A DNA stretch of 7,982 bases from Acidimicrobiia bacterium (GTDB taxonomy: Bacteria; Actinomycetota; Acidimicrobiia; Spongiisociales; SHLN01). The position numbers and the translations under genes are program-made. The notes under the pieces were generated by a model. That model had not been told where the DNA came from. It ran no database searches and was given only the letters and a program-made list of their open reading frames with translations. How positions within the stretch are numbered: the stretch's first letter is position 1; every line of letters starts with the position of its first letter. Below are positions 1-6,857 of this stretch, piece after piece. Location of the stretch: positions 1 through 7,982 of the forward strand of contig JABDOU010000195.1 in the NCBI GenBank assembly GCA_013043085.1. The letters run 5' to 3'.

Positions 1-604
1 GAATCGCCACGTCTGGATTCATCGATCTAATGACTTCGACGAGCTTGCCCAGATCGTCGGTGAAGGCATCTATGAGGTCCGGCGTCGGCTCCCACGGCAA
101 CTCGAGTTGATTGGCGATCGCGAACAGGTCATTTGTACCGGCCTGCACCAGAGCGATATCAGGTGGCGGGTCGCCTACCCCGTCGGTGAGGCGCTCCGTC
201 AGCTGGGCCACGGTTGCACCTGGCCACCCTTCGTGTTGTGGGTCGCCGAAGCCGGGGATCGGCTGGCTGCCGGCAACGACGCTTTCGTTTCCGAGAACGG
301 GTTGGATGACACCACAACCGAGAAAGGGCCCGCGATTGCGACCGACGAAGTCATAGTCGACGCCCAACTCGAAATCTGCGGCATTGATGTGTTCCTGGAG
401 ATAGAACCGATAGGAATACACCTGGGAACCAGGGGTCTGGTCACCGCGGTCGTCCGTGTAGGAACATTGACCGGCTGTGATCGAATCTCCGATCGCTGCG
501 ATCCTCACAACTCCCGGATCAAATACAGGTTCGACCGAGCCCGCATCTGAGCACGAGGCGAGGATCAAACCGATCCCGAGCACCAACCCGACCTGATACC
601 GCAT
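1..604 (-). CDS. SGNH/GDSL-family esterase lipoprotein (partial, C-terminus off the left edge)
   Basis: The minus-strand frame from the ATG at 604-602 stays open for 201 codons to the left edge. Residues 1-18 form a lipoprotein signal peptide with lipobox LASC (Cys18 lipidated), so the mature protein should sit on the outer face of the membrane. The SGNH blocks follow in order: AIGDSITAG with nucleophile Ser41, HEGWPG at 124-129 (block II glycine region), and AGTND at 155-159 (block III Asn158). The DxxH block carrying the catalytic His lies beyond the window. The DFVG (85-88) and HEGWPG spacing resembles acetylxylan-esterase-like SGNH proteins, so deacetylation of an extracellular glycan or ester is plausible but inferred. 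An in-frame TAG lies 12 nt upstream of the ATG, which fixes the start. The gene begins 11 nt after the 7-TM gene and is probably cotranscribed with it. No strong Shine-Dalgarno is visible. Confidence 0.87.
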   Translation of the reverse strand, partial: MRYQVGLVLGIGLILASCSDAGSVEPVFDPGVVRIAAIGDSITAGQCSYTDDRGDQTPGSQVYSYRFYLQEHINAADFELGVDYDFVGRNRGPFLGCGVIQPVLGNESVVAGSQPIPGFGDPQHEGWPGATVAQLTERLTDGVGDPPPDIALVQAGTNDLFAIANQLELPWEPTPDLIDAFTDDLGKLVEVIRSMNPDVAI

Positions 605-615
605 ACGGTTCCATG

Positions 616-1284
616 CTAAGCGCTACCGACCCGGTAACCAGCCCACAGCAGGATCGCACCAAGCAGCAACGAAGCTGCAAATGAGCCCGCCTCTCCAAAC
701 GCGAACAGCGTTCCTCCGTAGACCGGAGCAAGCACCCCCGCGATCACCAGACCATTGGCCAAAACTGACGTCCTATTCACCCTCGCAAGGCGAAGAATGC
801 TCACGATTGCAAGACCGATGAGTACCAGCGTTCCGAGCACATTTGCGACCAATGCCCAGAACCGTGGTCCGGTAGGGCCAACTTCGCTGAACGAAGCAAA
901 GACGTCGGACCCGGCCGGGAGGCCATCCGTCGGCACGATGTTGACCGTGGGGGCAGTGATGACAACAAACGCCGCAAGCAGCCCGAAGATCACAAAGAAT
1001 TCCAGGAGACGGCTGGCGGACTTCGGAGCAGCCAGATACAGCGACCCCAGCGCCAGAAACGGAACATTCAGGATTGCCCCGAACAGATAGAAGACTCGGA
1101 AGACCGGGTCGGTCCATCCGAAGACGACACCGACTACCAGCGCCCACGTTGCGATGGCATACATGGCTATGGCCAGGGCCCACACCGCGACATGACGCCG
1201 CGGCCGGACTCGATATCCCATGGCCAAGTCGACGAAGAAGGCGGTAGCAACGCCGGCTGCAGCGAGGGCCATGATCGTGTCCAC
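616..1284 (-). CDS. Seven-TM integral membrane protein, unknown function
   Basis: This 222-residue protein is almost entirely hydrophobic, with seven likely membrane helices at about 5-24, 31-57, 61-84, 93-117, 142-168, 175-197 and 200-219. The longest non-membrane segment, about 118-141, is Gly/Pro-rich and lies between helices 4 and 5. Basic patches (RVRPRR near 25-30, RLARVNR near 165-171) suggest cytoplasmic loops by the positive-inside rule. I recognise no catalytic motif and no named family; the seven-helix layout recalls sensor-type 7TM domains but no kinase or other output domain is attached. The start is GTG at 1284-1282, supported by a TAGATT box exactly 6 nt upstream (leaderless pattern); an in-frame ATG at 1272 is the alternative. 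The gene diverges from the ABC operon and probably leads a two-gene operon with the SGNH lipoprotein. Confidence 0.82.
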   Translation of the reverse strand: MDTIMALAAAGVATAFFVDLAMGYRVRPRRHVAVWALAIAMYAIATWALVVGVVFGWTDPVFRVFYLFGAILNVPFLALGSLYLAAPKSASRLLEFFVIFGLLAAFVVITAPTVNIVPTDGLPAGSDVFASFSEVGPTGPRFWALVANVLGTLVLIGLAIVSILRLARVNRTSVLANGLVIAGVLAPVYGGTLFAFGEAGSFAASLLLGAILLWAGYRVGSA

Positions 1285-1290
1285 GACCAG

Positions 1291-1296
1291 AATCTA
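1291..1296 (-). promoter_or_regulatory. Putative -10 element of a leaderless promoter for the 7-TM gene
   Basis: On the minus strand TAGATT is followed by exactly six bases (CTGGTC) and then the GTG start at 1284. TANNNT placed 6-7 nt before the start codon is the known signature of leaderless actinobacterial transcripts. No convincing Shine-Dalgarno precedes the GTG, which fits. A -35 hexamer at the usual distance is weak (CTGGCT at 1320-1315). Confidence 0.55.
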
Positions 1297-1302
1297 CGAA
1301 TG

Positions 1303-1332
1303 CTGACGAGCCGAAGCCAGTGCGGGTAGCTT
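1303..1332 (+). promoter_or_regulatory. Putative leaderless promoter of the ABC-murJ operon
   Basis: TAGCTT at 1327-1332 lies six bases (GCAGGC) before the ATG at 1339, the leaderless spacing. CTGACG at 1303-1308 with an 18-nt spacer is a reasonable -35 match to TTGACA (4 of 6). The -35 of this promoter falls inside the spacer of the opposing promoter and the reverse, so both could hardly be occupied by RNA polymerase at once. Confidence 0.58.
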
Positions 1333-1338
1333 GCAGGC

Positions 1339-2250
1339 ATGCTTGAGGTGGACGGTCTTCATTTTTCCTATGGCGATTTCCACGCTCTGAAGGGCCTCGA
1401 TCTGGACGTTCCGCAAGGGCGCATTGGGCTTGTCGGTGCGAATGGGGCAGGCAAAACCACGCTTGTCCGGGTTCTTCTCGGGCTCGCGCCCGCATCGGCG
1501 GGAACCGCCCGCGTCCTGGGTCATGACGTTGCAATCGAGCCGGATCTGGTCCAGGCCCGGGTTGGATTCATGCCGGAGGGCAACTGTCTCCCGCTAGAAG
1601 AAACCGCCGCCAAATTCGTTTCCTACGCCGGCGAACTCGGCGGCCTCCCGCCCGGTGTAGCCCGCCAGCGCGCGGCCGACACCCTGACCATCGTGGGACT
1701 CGATGAAGAACGGTTCCGGCCGATCGGAACCTTTTCGACCGGCATGACGCAGCGCACAAAGCTTGCTCAGGCAATCGTGCATTCCCCCGAGCTCGTGTTT
1801 CTCGATGAACCGACATCTGGTCTCGACCCAAACGGCCGCGCCGACATGCTGGCACTCATCAAACGCCTTGGCGACTTCGGGATCAGCGTCGTGTTTTCAA
1901 CCCACGTGCTCACGGACATCGAAGCGACGTGCGACTGGGTCATCATGATGGATCAAGGACGGATCCTGCGGTCCGGGCCTCTCGATGCCGTCCAGTCGGG
2001 ACATCGGGTCATTGCCGAATTCCTCGACCAGGCGGAGCCCGCCGTTGCGTCGCTCCGTGCCCAGGGCTTCGAAGTCGAGGTCAACGGTCGGCATGTGGCG
2101 ATCGAGTCGACACAGGACATGGACGGTTTTCAGGCAGTCATGGTCGCAGCCGCTGAATACGGCCTTGGTCTCCGATCGTTGTCGGCTGATCGACGCACTC
2201 TCGAACAGCTGTTTCTAGAAGAGGAATCGGCCGAGCGGGGTGCTCCGTGA
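1339..2250 (+). CDS. ABC transporter ATP-binding protein (first of quartet)
   Basis: This 303-residue cytoplasmic ATPase powers an ABC-2-type exporter. Visible motifs are Walker A GANGAGKTT (33-41), a Q-loop region reading GFMPEG (76-81) with Glu in place of Gln as in NatA/DrrA-type ATPases, signature STGMTQ (133-138; Thr where SKGMKQ is usual), Walker B LVFLDEP with catalytic Glu157, D-loop SGLD (160-163) and switch His189. Residues from about 215 to 303 form the C-terminal extension seen in this subfamily. The ATG at 1339 lies just after a TANNNT box and the protein opens directly on the first beta strand, so this start is well supported. Its stop overlaps the GTG of the next gene by 4 nt. 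The likely partner is the adjacent permease; the substrate is unknown. Confidence 0.96.
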   Translation: MLEVDGLHFSYGDFHALKGLDLDVPQGRIGLVGANGAGKTTLVRVLLGLAPASAGTARVLGHDVAIEPDLVQARVGFMPEGNCLPLEETAAKFVSYAGELGGLPPGVARQRAADTLTIVGLDEERFRPIGTFSTGMTQRTKLAQAIVHSPELVFLDEPTSGLDPNGRADMLALIKRLGDFGISVVFSTHVLTDIEATCDWVIMMDQGRILRSGPLDAVQSGHRVIAEFLDQAEPAVASLRAQGFEVEVNGRHVAIESTQDMDGFQAVMVAAAEYGLGLRSLSADRRTLEQLFLEEESAERGAP

Positions 2251-3119
2251 CGAGCGAAGGCGCAGTATTCGATCTCGGCTACGAGCAATACCGGGGACCC
2301 CGCCTGTCTGATCGCCAGGTGTTCTGGCGCATGGTGATAGACGGTCTCAAGAAATCGGTCGGCATAGGAAAACGCGCACGCAACAAGGCGTTTCCGTTCT
2401 CTCTGGTCGCCCTCGCAATCCTGCCCGCACTCGGCGTTGTTGTCATCCAGGTGGTTGCGAAGATATTCGGCCTGCCCCTCAGCGGTGATGTCCTTCTCGA
2501 CGATCGGGAGTATTTCGACTGGACATCGCAACTCATCTTCTTTTTCGTTGCCGTCGCTGTGCCCAATTTGCTGATTCCTGACCGGGTTGAAAATGTCCTC
2601 CTGGTGTATACCTCGAGGCCACCCACCATCAACACCTATCTTGTGGCCCGATTGGTGGCGATGGCTATTTCGGTCGGCGTGTTTCTGATGATCCCCCAAC
2701 TGGTTCTCCTGATCGGCGAGGCCTTGATCTCTCCAAGCTTCTTCGGGCACCTCGCCGACAATCTCGCCTTCTGGTGGCGGGTTCCGCTTACCTCGTTCGC
2801 CTACCTTGCAGTCAATGTCGGGGTTGCGGCCCTGGTTGCTGCTTATATCAACAACCGGGGAGCCGCCATCGCCATCTACATCATCGGCGTAAACGTGCTG
2901 AACGGTGTCGGCATCGGCCTCAGCTCGATCAACGAGTACTTCTCGCTCCTCAGCATTCAATTCTGGCCTACACGTATCCGCGACTGGGTTTTTGGTGTGA
3001 ATACGCTCGACGACTTTCCTGGCGCCGACCTGCCCATCGTCGCCGTTCTCGCAACGACCATCGCATTCCTCACCCTGGCTGTCGCGTTGATTCTGCGCCG
3101 CTACCGGAAGCTCATATGA
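2247..3119 (+). CDS. ABC-2-type transporter permease (first of quartet)
   Basis: This 290-residue membrane protein has about six helices, at roughly 52-75, 93-112, 135-160, 180-201, 206-225 and 262-284, after a 50-residue basic cytoplasmic N-terminus. That N-terminus contains GYEQYRGPRL (11-20), a Tyr/Arg/Gly pattern I associate with actinobacterial permeases paired with NatA-like ATPases. The segment after helix 2 (IPDRVENVLLVYTSRPP, 110-126) resembles the cytoplasmic coupling region of ABC-2 permeases, where a short-distance contact with the ATPase is expected. The GTG start overlaps the upstream stop (GTGA, 2247-2250) and the end overlaps the next ATG (ATGA, 3116-3119), so it is translationally coupled on both sides. 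The function is export of an unknown substrate, with confidence from context and hydrophobic profile. Confidence 0.92.
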   Translation: MTSEGAVFDLGYEQYRGPRLSDRQVFWRMVIDGLKKSVGIGKRARNKAFPFSLVALAILPALGVVVIQVVAKIFGLPLSGDVLLDDREYFDWTSQLIFFFVAVAVPNLLIPDRVENVLLVYTSRPPTINTYLVARLVAMAISVGVFLMIPQLVLLIGEALISPSFFGHLADNLAFWWRVPLTSFAYLAVNVGVAALVAAYINNRGAAIAIYIIGVNVLNGVGIGLSSINEYFSLLSIQFWPTRIRDWVFGVNTLDDFPGADLPIVAVLATTIAFLTLAVALILRRYRKLI

Positions 3120-4054
3120 CATCGCCTGCTCTGGTTCCAAATGCAATCATCGAGGTCAACGATGTCTCTAAGTGGTTTGGAGACAAGGTTGCAAACTCAA
3201 AACTCACGTGCTCCTTCGGACCGGGTGTGACCGGTTTGCTCGGTCCAAACGGCGCCGGGAAGACCACCTTGCTTCGGATGCTGGCGGGCCTGACGCAACC
3301 TTCGACGGGGTCCATCTCCGTCGACGGTCTCGATCCGAGAGGGCATCCGAAGTTGTTCGAGCGTGTCGGACTCGTACCGGAAGAGGATGCGGTTTACGAG
3401 TTTCTCACAGCTCGGCAATACGTCACATATGCAGCCCAGCTGACCGGACTGGCTGATCCGTCCCAGGCTGCCGCCGATGCACTCGCCACGGTCCAGTTGA
3501 CCGAGTCGGCGGATCGCAAACTCGGCGAGTTCTCAAAAGGAATGAAGCAACGCACCCGGGTAGCCGCGGCCATCGCTCATCGACCCGACATTCTGATCCT
3601 CGACGAGCCCCTCAACGGCACCGACCCGGTTCAGCGTGCCCGGCTCATCGCGTTGATCCGATCGCTCGCCGCCAACGGGGCAACAGTGATCGTATCCAGC
3701 CATGTACTCGCTGAGGTCGAGCGGATCGCCGATCGAGTGCTCGCGATGACCAATGGTCGACTGGCGGCAGCCGGCAATGTGGAAGCCATTCGCGCCGCGA
3801 TGATCGATATCCCTTACAAGGTGCGCATCGACGCCGACGACCTCAGAGGCCTGGGCGCACTTCTGATCGGACATCCTCTCATCACATCGGTTGCCATCGG
3901 CAATTCAGAGATGGTCATCGAGACCAATGATCTGGGGGCGCTCGGTCGCGATTTGCCGGGTCTCGCCATCGATAGCGGAGTACGAATCACCCGATTTCAG
4001 CCCGAGGACATGTCGCTCGAAGCGGTCTTCGGCTATCTGGACAAGCGGCGATGA
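3116..4054 (+). CDS. ABC transporter ATP-binding protein (second of quartet)
   Basis: This 312-residue ATPase has Walker A GPNGAGKT (43-50), GLVPEED at 85-91 (again Glu at the Q-loop position), a canonical signature SKGMKQ (140-145), Walker B ILILDEP with catalytic Glu164, a D-loop reading NGTD (167-170) instead of the common SGLD, and switch His196. A C-terminal extension runs from about 220 to 312. The open frame extends upstream to 2774, but that stretch is antisense-free shadow of the permease; the ATG at 3116 is chosen because it overlaps the permease stop as ATGA and places the first beta strand (AIIEVNDV) a few residues in. It differs from the first ATPase in signature and D-loop, so the two are not a recent duplication. 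Its likely partner is the permease at 4051. Confidence 0.96.
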   Translation: MTSPALVPNAIIEVNDVSKWFGDKVANSKLTCSFGPGVTGLLGPNGAGKTTLLRMLAGLTQPSTGSISVDGLDPRGHPKLFERVGLVPEEDAVYEFLTARQYVTYAAQLTGLADPSQAAADALATVQLTESADRKLGEFSKGMKQRTRVAAAIAHRPDILILDEPLNGTDPVQRARLIALIRSLAANGATVIVSSHVLAEVERIADRVLAMTNGRLAAAGNVEAIRAAMIDIPYKVRIDADDLRGLGALLIGHPLITSVAIGNSEMVIETNDLGALGRDLPGLAIDSGVRITRFQPEDMSLEAVFGYLDKRR

Positions 4055-4803
4055 CCGCATTCGGTTCGATCGTTGTCAACACGCTGAGAGGATTTCTGGG
4101 GGGAAGGCGCAGCTGGTTGCTGTTGGCCCTCGCCATGATCCCTGGTGTCGTACAGCTGATAGCGGGGCTCGTCAGTGGCAGTGCGGTCGGGTCACAGCTC
4201 TACGAGGAATTCAGCACTCAGGTTCTTTTCACTCTTTTGATTCCGGCGGTTGCAATCACGTTTGGCGCGAACGCATTCGGCGAGGAAAAGCGGGGCAAGA
4301 CCATGGCATTCTTGACGTTGCGTCCGATATCGCGCTGGACCATCGCAGCGGCAAAGCTGGTCGCGGCGTGGTTGGGAGCCTCCCTGGTAGGCGGGCTCGG
4401 TGCAGTGTTTGCGGCCTTCGCACTAGGTGTTGGCAGTGGCATCTGGACAGAGCTCGTGGCAGGTGTCGTTGGCGCAACCCTGAGCGCGCTCGTCTACGCG
4501 GCGTTGCTCCTCCCTCTCGGACTGGTAATGAAGAGGGCAACACTTGCCGGACTGGTCTACCTGTTGCTCATCGAGCAGTTTCTCGCACGCACGGTGCGTC
4601 AGTTCTCCAATTTGTCTCCCTTTCGCGTTGGAACCTCGGCCTACGCCGATCTCAGCCAGTTCGCCCGCGTCATTGCCACCCTGGAGGAAACAAACGGGGC
4701 GGTGGTGGCGGGCGCCGGTGGAGCCACGCTGAAGGCGCTGGTCATCGCACTCATCATGTGGGCAATAACCGGTTTCGCTCTGCGTGAACTGGACCTCGTG
4801 TGA
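4051..4803 (+). CDS. ABC-2-type transporter permease (second of quartet)
   Basis: This 250-residue integral membrane protein has about six helices, at roughly 22-43, 56-76, 98-127, 134-158, 163-178 and 227-244. Between helices 2 and 3 is FGEEKRGKTMAFLTLRPISR (76-95), which matches the ERERGT-like, acidic-basic coupling segment followed by RP(I/V)SR that is typical of ABC-2 permeases. The N-terminal GGRRSWLLL (17-25) matches the start of actinobacterial permeases of this kind. Start ATG overlaps the upstream ATPase stop (ATGA, 4051-4054) and the stop overlaps the murJ GTG (GTGA, 4800-4803). It differs clearly from the first permease in sequence, so the quartet may form one four-part exporter or two separate exporters; the sequence does not decide this. 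Confidence 0.91.
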   Translation: MTAFGSIVVNTLRGFLGGRRSWLLLALAMIPGVVQLIAGLVSGSAVGSQLYEEFSTQVLFTLLIPAVAITFGANAFGEEKRGKTMAFLTLRPISRWTIAAAKLVAAWLGASLVGGLGAVFAAFALGVGSGIWTELVAGVVGATLSALVYAALLLPLGLVMKRATLAGLVYLLLIEQFLARTVRQFSNLSPFRVGTSAYADLSQFARVIATLEETNGAVVAGAGGATLKALVIALIMWAITGFALRELDLV

Positions 4804-6317
4804 CGACGAAGAGCCGAATGGGAACGGCCGCCCTGATCGTCTCCGCGGGTGTCCTCGTCAGCAGGGTGCTGGGTCTGGTGCGGAACATCATCGTTGCCGA
4901 CATCCTCGGAGCGGACGCCATCAGCGACACGTATGTAGCCGCGTTCAAGATTCCTGATTTCACCAACTACCTGCTGGCGGGCGGTTTCCTCTCAATCACC
5001 TTCATACCCATTTTCACTCGTTATCTCGCCGACGACGACGAAGAAGGGGGATGGGCCGCGTTTGGTGCAATCGCACGATGGGCGGCCATCGCCATCACTG
5101 CTCTCATTGTTATCGCCTGGATGGCTACGCCAGGTGTCGTGAGAAGCATCTTTCCGCTCTTCAACGAAGCGCAGGTCGCGGAGACGGTGCGGAACACGAG
5201 GATCATTCTCCCCGCTCAGTTCTTTTTCATCCTCGGGTCCTTGCTGATGGCCGTGCAATACGCCAAAGGTTCATTTCTCATCCCGAGCCTGGCACCCATT
5301 GTCTACAACCTCGGGATCATCATCGGCGGCGTGCTCGGCAACCTGGGAACCGAAGCGGGCGAGACAGCTCCGTTCATGTGGGGGGTTCTGGTGGGATCGG
5401 TAGTAGGCAATTTCGGCCTCCAGATCTTCGGGGCGCGGCGATCGGGTCTCAAGAACGTATCGACCTCATGGTCACACCCGGCAGTGAGGCAATATGTGGC
5501 GCTCGCCATTCCTCTCATGGTTGGACAATCGATCGCATTCTTTGACGAGTTTTTCGCAACCAAGTTCGGAACAGACGTGGGTCCTGGCGCGGCCACCCAC
5601 ATCGAATACGCTCGCCGAACCATGCTGGTCCCGGTTGGCGCCATTGCTCAGGCAGCAAGCGTGGCTGCCTATCCGACTCTGGCACGCCTGTACAACGAGA
5701 AGAGAGAGGAAACCCTCACGACAACCCTCTCACGTTCGATCCAGTGGGTGACCGTTTTGAGCATCGGTGGGGCGGTCCTCTTGTCGATGCTGGCGCGACC
5801 CGTGATCTCGTTGCTCTATGAGCGAGGTCGATTCGGGGCCGATGACGCCGAAGCTGCCGCGCTGGCGTTGTCGGTGTATGCCCTGGCTATTCCGCTATGG
5901 GGCGTGCTGCAGTTGGTGACGCGCGGCTTCTATGCCCGCCGCCAGATGTGGATCCCGGTGGTGATAGGAACGGCCGCGACCGTCGTAGCCATCCCCCTCT
6001 ATTCGTGGGCGGCTGCCAGATACGGAGTAGCCGGCGTTGCCATGGCGAGTGTCATGTCCCTAGCCCTCTATACGGGAGCACTGGCGTGGCGCTGGTACGA
6101 GCAACAGGGCTGGGTGTTCTTTGCCCCGATTCTCAGATCCGTTGGTCGAGCAGTCCCCCTGGCAATCCTCTCCGGCGCAATGGCCTGGCTTGCCAAATGG
6201 ATTGTCGTTCAAGCGGTTGACCAGACAACTGCCTATGGAGCTCTCGCCGTCATTCTGGCGACAACGGCTGCCTTCGTGTTTACGACAGTCGCGGCAGGAG
6301 GAGTTCTGTCTGACTAG
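4800..6317 (+). CDS. murJ: MurJ/MviN-family lipid II flippase
   Basis: This 505-residue protein has the hydrophobic profile of the MOP-superfamily flippase that moves lipid II across the cytoplasmic membrane for peptidoglycan synthesis (14 helices expected). Hallmarks are SRVLGLVRN (21-29, Arg22 and Arg28 matching E. coli Arg18 and Arg24), SDTYVAAFKIPD (42-53, Asp43 matching Asp39), YARR (270-273, Arg273 matching Arg270), LYERGRFG (339-346) and RGFYARRQMWIP (375-386). By my alignment the residue matching E. coli Arg52 is Asn56 (FTNYLLAGG), a non-conserved replacement. There is no C-terminal kinase-like extension of the mycobacterial MviN type. GTG at 4800 overlaps the permease stop (GTGA); the ATG at 4818 is an alternative. 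It is the last gene of the operon and its TAG stop shares CTAG with the sodN stop. A flippase for another polyprenyl-linked glycan is a possible alternative. Confidence 0.93.
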   Translation: MTTKSRMGTAALIVSAGVLVSRVLGLVRNIIVADILGADAISDTYVAAFKIPDFTNYLLAGGFLSITFIPIFTRYLADDDEEGGWAAFGAIARWAAIAITALIVIAWMATPGVVRSIFPLFNEAQVAETVRNTRIILPAQFFFILGSLLMAVQYAKGSFLIPSLAPIVYNLGIIIGGVLGNLGTEAGETAPFMWGVLVGSVVGNFGLQIFGARRSGLKNVSTSWSHPAVRQYVALAIPLMVGQSIAFFDEFFATKFGTDVGPGAATHIEYARRTMLVPVGAIAQAASVAAYPTLARLYNEKREETLTTTLSRSIQWVTVLSIGGAVLLSMLARPVISLLYERGRFGADDAEAAALALSVYALAIPLWGVLQLVTRGFYARRQMWIPVVIGTAATVVAIPLYSWAAARYGVAGVAMASVMSLALYTGALAWRWYEQQGWVFFAPILRSVGRAVPLAILSGAMAWLAKWIVVQAVDQTTAYGALAVILATTAAFVFTTVAAGGVLSD

Positions 6318-6718
6318 CTCTTGCTCTCGGCGAATATGCCTGCGATCTCGTTCACCGCGTCGAGCAACGCCTGGGCTTTTTCGGAGCTGATTTCCTGCAT
6401 GTTCTGGGTGCAGAGGTGTCCGGCGTTGAAAAACTTCTCATGGAGATCGGGCCAGCGTTCTACGTGAGCAGGTTTGAAGTACTGGGTCCACAAGACGTCG
6501 AGGAGCTCATATTTGCACTTCTTCGCGTGGTCTTCCTTATTAGCGACCCGGCGGGAAAGGTCGTGCACAAAAGTTGGTGAATTGGCGTCGAGCGCTTCGA
6601 TCTGCTCCACCATTTTTACAACCGTCTCTGCGGCATTCTGCGCAAAGACAGGATCGTAGATGCCACAAGGAACGTGACAGTGTGCGTGGACTTTGCGAGC
6701 TGGTCTTAGGAGACCCAT
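6314..6718 (-). CDS. sodN: Nickel superoxide dismutase precursor
   Basis: This 134-residue protein converts superoxide to oxygen and hydrogen peroxide. A 12-residue propeptide (MGLLRPARKVHA) precedes the nickel hook HCHVPCGIYDP (13-23). After cleavage His1 (amine and side chain), Cys2 and Cys6 bind nickel, and Tyr9 of the mature chain is present. The mature length of 122 is close to the 117 of Streptomyces. The WTQYFKP motif (77-83) lies in the helical bundle. Position 3 of the hook is His where Streptomyces has Asp, and by my alignment the Glu17 that contacts His1 there is Ala. The start at ATG 6718 is decided by a strong GGAGGG seven bases upstream; the frame is open further to 6931 but that would bury the propeptide. 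The gene is divergent from sodX and its stop overlaps that of murJ on CTAG. Confidence 0.96.
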   Translation of the reverse strand: MGLLRPARKVHAHCHVPCGIYDPVFAQNAAETVVKMVEQIEALDANSPTFVHDLSRRVANKEDHAKKCKYELLDVLWTQYFKPAHVERWPDLHEKFFNAGHLCTQNMQEISSEKAQALLDAVNEIAGIFAESKS

Positions 6719-6725
6719 GGTATTT

Positions 6726-6731
6726 CCCTCC
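6726..6731 (-). promoter_or_regulatory. Shine-Dalgarno of sodN
   Basis: On the minus strand GGAGGG is followed by AAATACC and then ATG at 6718, a 7-nt gap. It is the strongest ribosome binding site in the window and settles the sodN start against the longer open frame that continues upstream. Confidence 0.85.
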
Positions 6732-6813
6732 GTGTTGTGTGATGGCCGCCCAGGGCAGGGTGTTGTGACGAATCTCCCCATCCGGGATGACCCTCCGACA
6801 TCGTGCCCATGTA

Positions 6814-6825
6814 CGAGCGAACTCG
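6814..6825. repeat. Separate perfect inverted repeat with a CGAA centre (CGAG-CGAA-CTCG)
   Basis: The arms CGAG and CTCG pair perfectly around CGAA; on the sodN strand this reads CGAG-TTCG-CTCG. It has the same centre as the 18-bp units to its right but different arms, so complementarity is kept while sequence changes. A weaker relative, GG-CGAA-CC, follows at 6831-6838. Confidence 0.6.
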
Positions 6826-6857
6826 CGAGCGGCGAACCTATGTGGGCTGCCGGTCGT

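Noticed and set aside
107..550. Plus-strand open frame of 147 codons
   Set aside because: It lies opposite the SGNH lipoprotein, which has a signal peptide, lipobox and GDS/GTND blocks in order. The plus frame has no recognisable motif.
1309..1320. AGCCGAAGCCAG in the 54-nt promoter gap resembling the CGAA repeat units
   Set aside because: Similar strings (AGCCGAACCT at 7381, GCCGAAGC at 245 and 5848) occur inside coding regions, so the match is likely chance in this base composition. It is worth a genome-wide count but is not evidence of a shared operator.
773..1534. Minus-strand open frame of 253 codons across the divergent promoter gap
   Set aside because: It crosses both the 7-TM gene and the start of the first ATPase in other frames, and its Cys/Arg/His-rich translation is typical of a shadow.
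2130..3146. Long minus-strand open frame of 338 codons
   Set aside because: It is antisense to the first permease and the ATPase ends. Its translation is highly charged with no motif, while the plus strand has clear membrane helices and coupled overlaps.
6300..6330. Intrinsic terminator at the murJ-sodN junction
   Set aside because: No stem followed by a T-run could be found on either strand.
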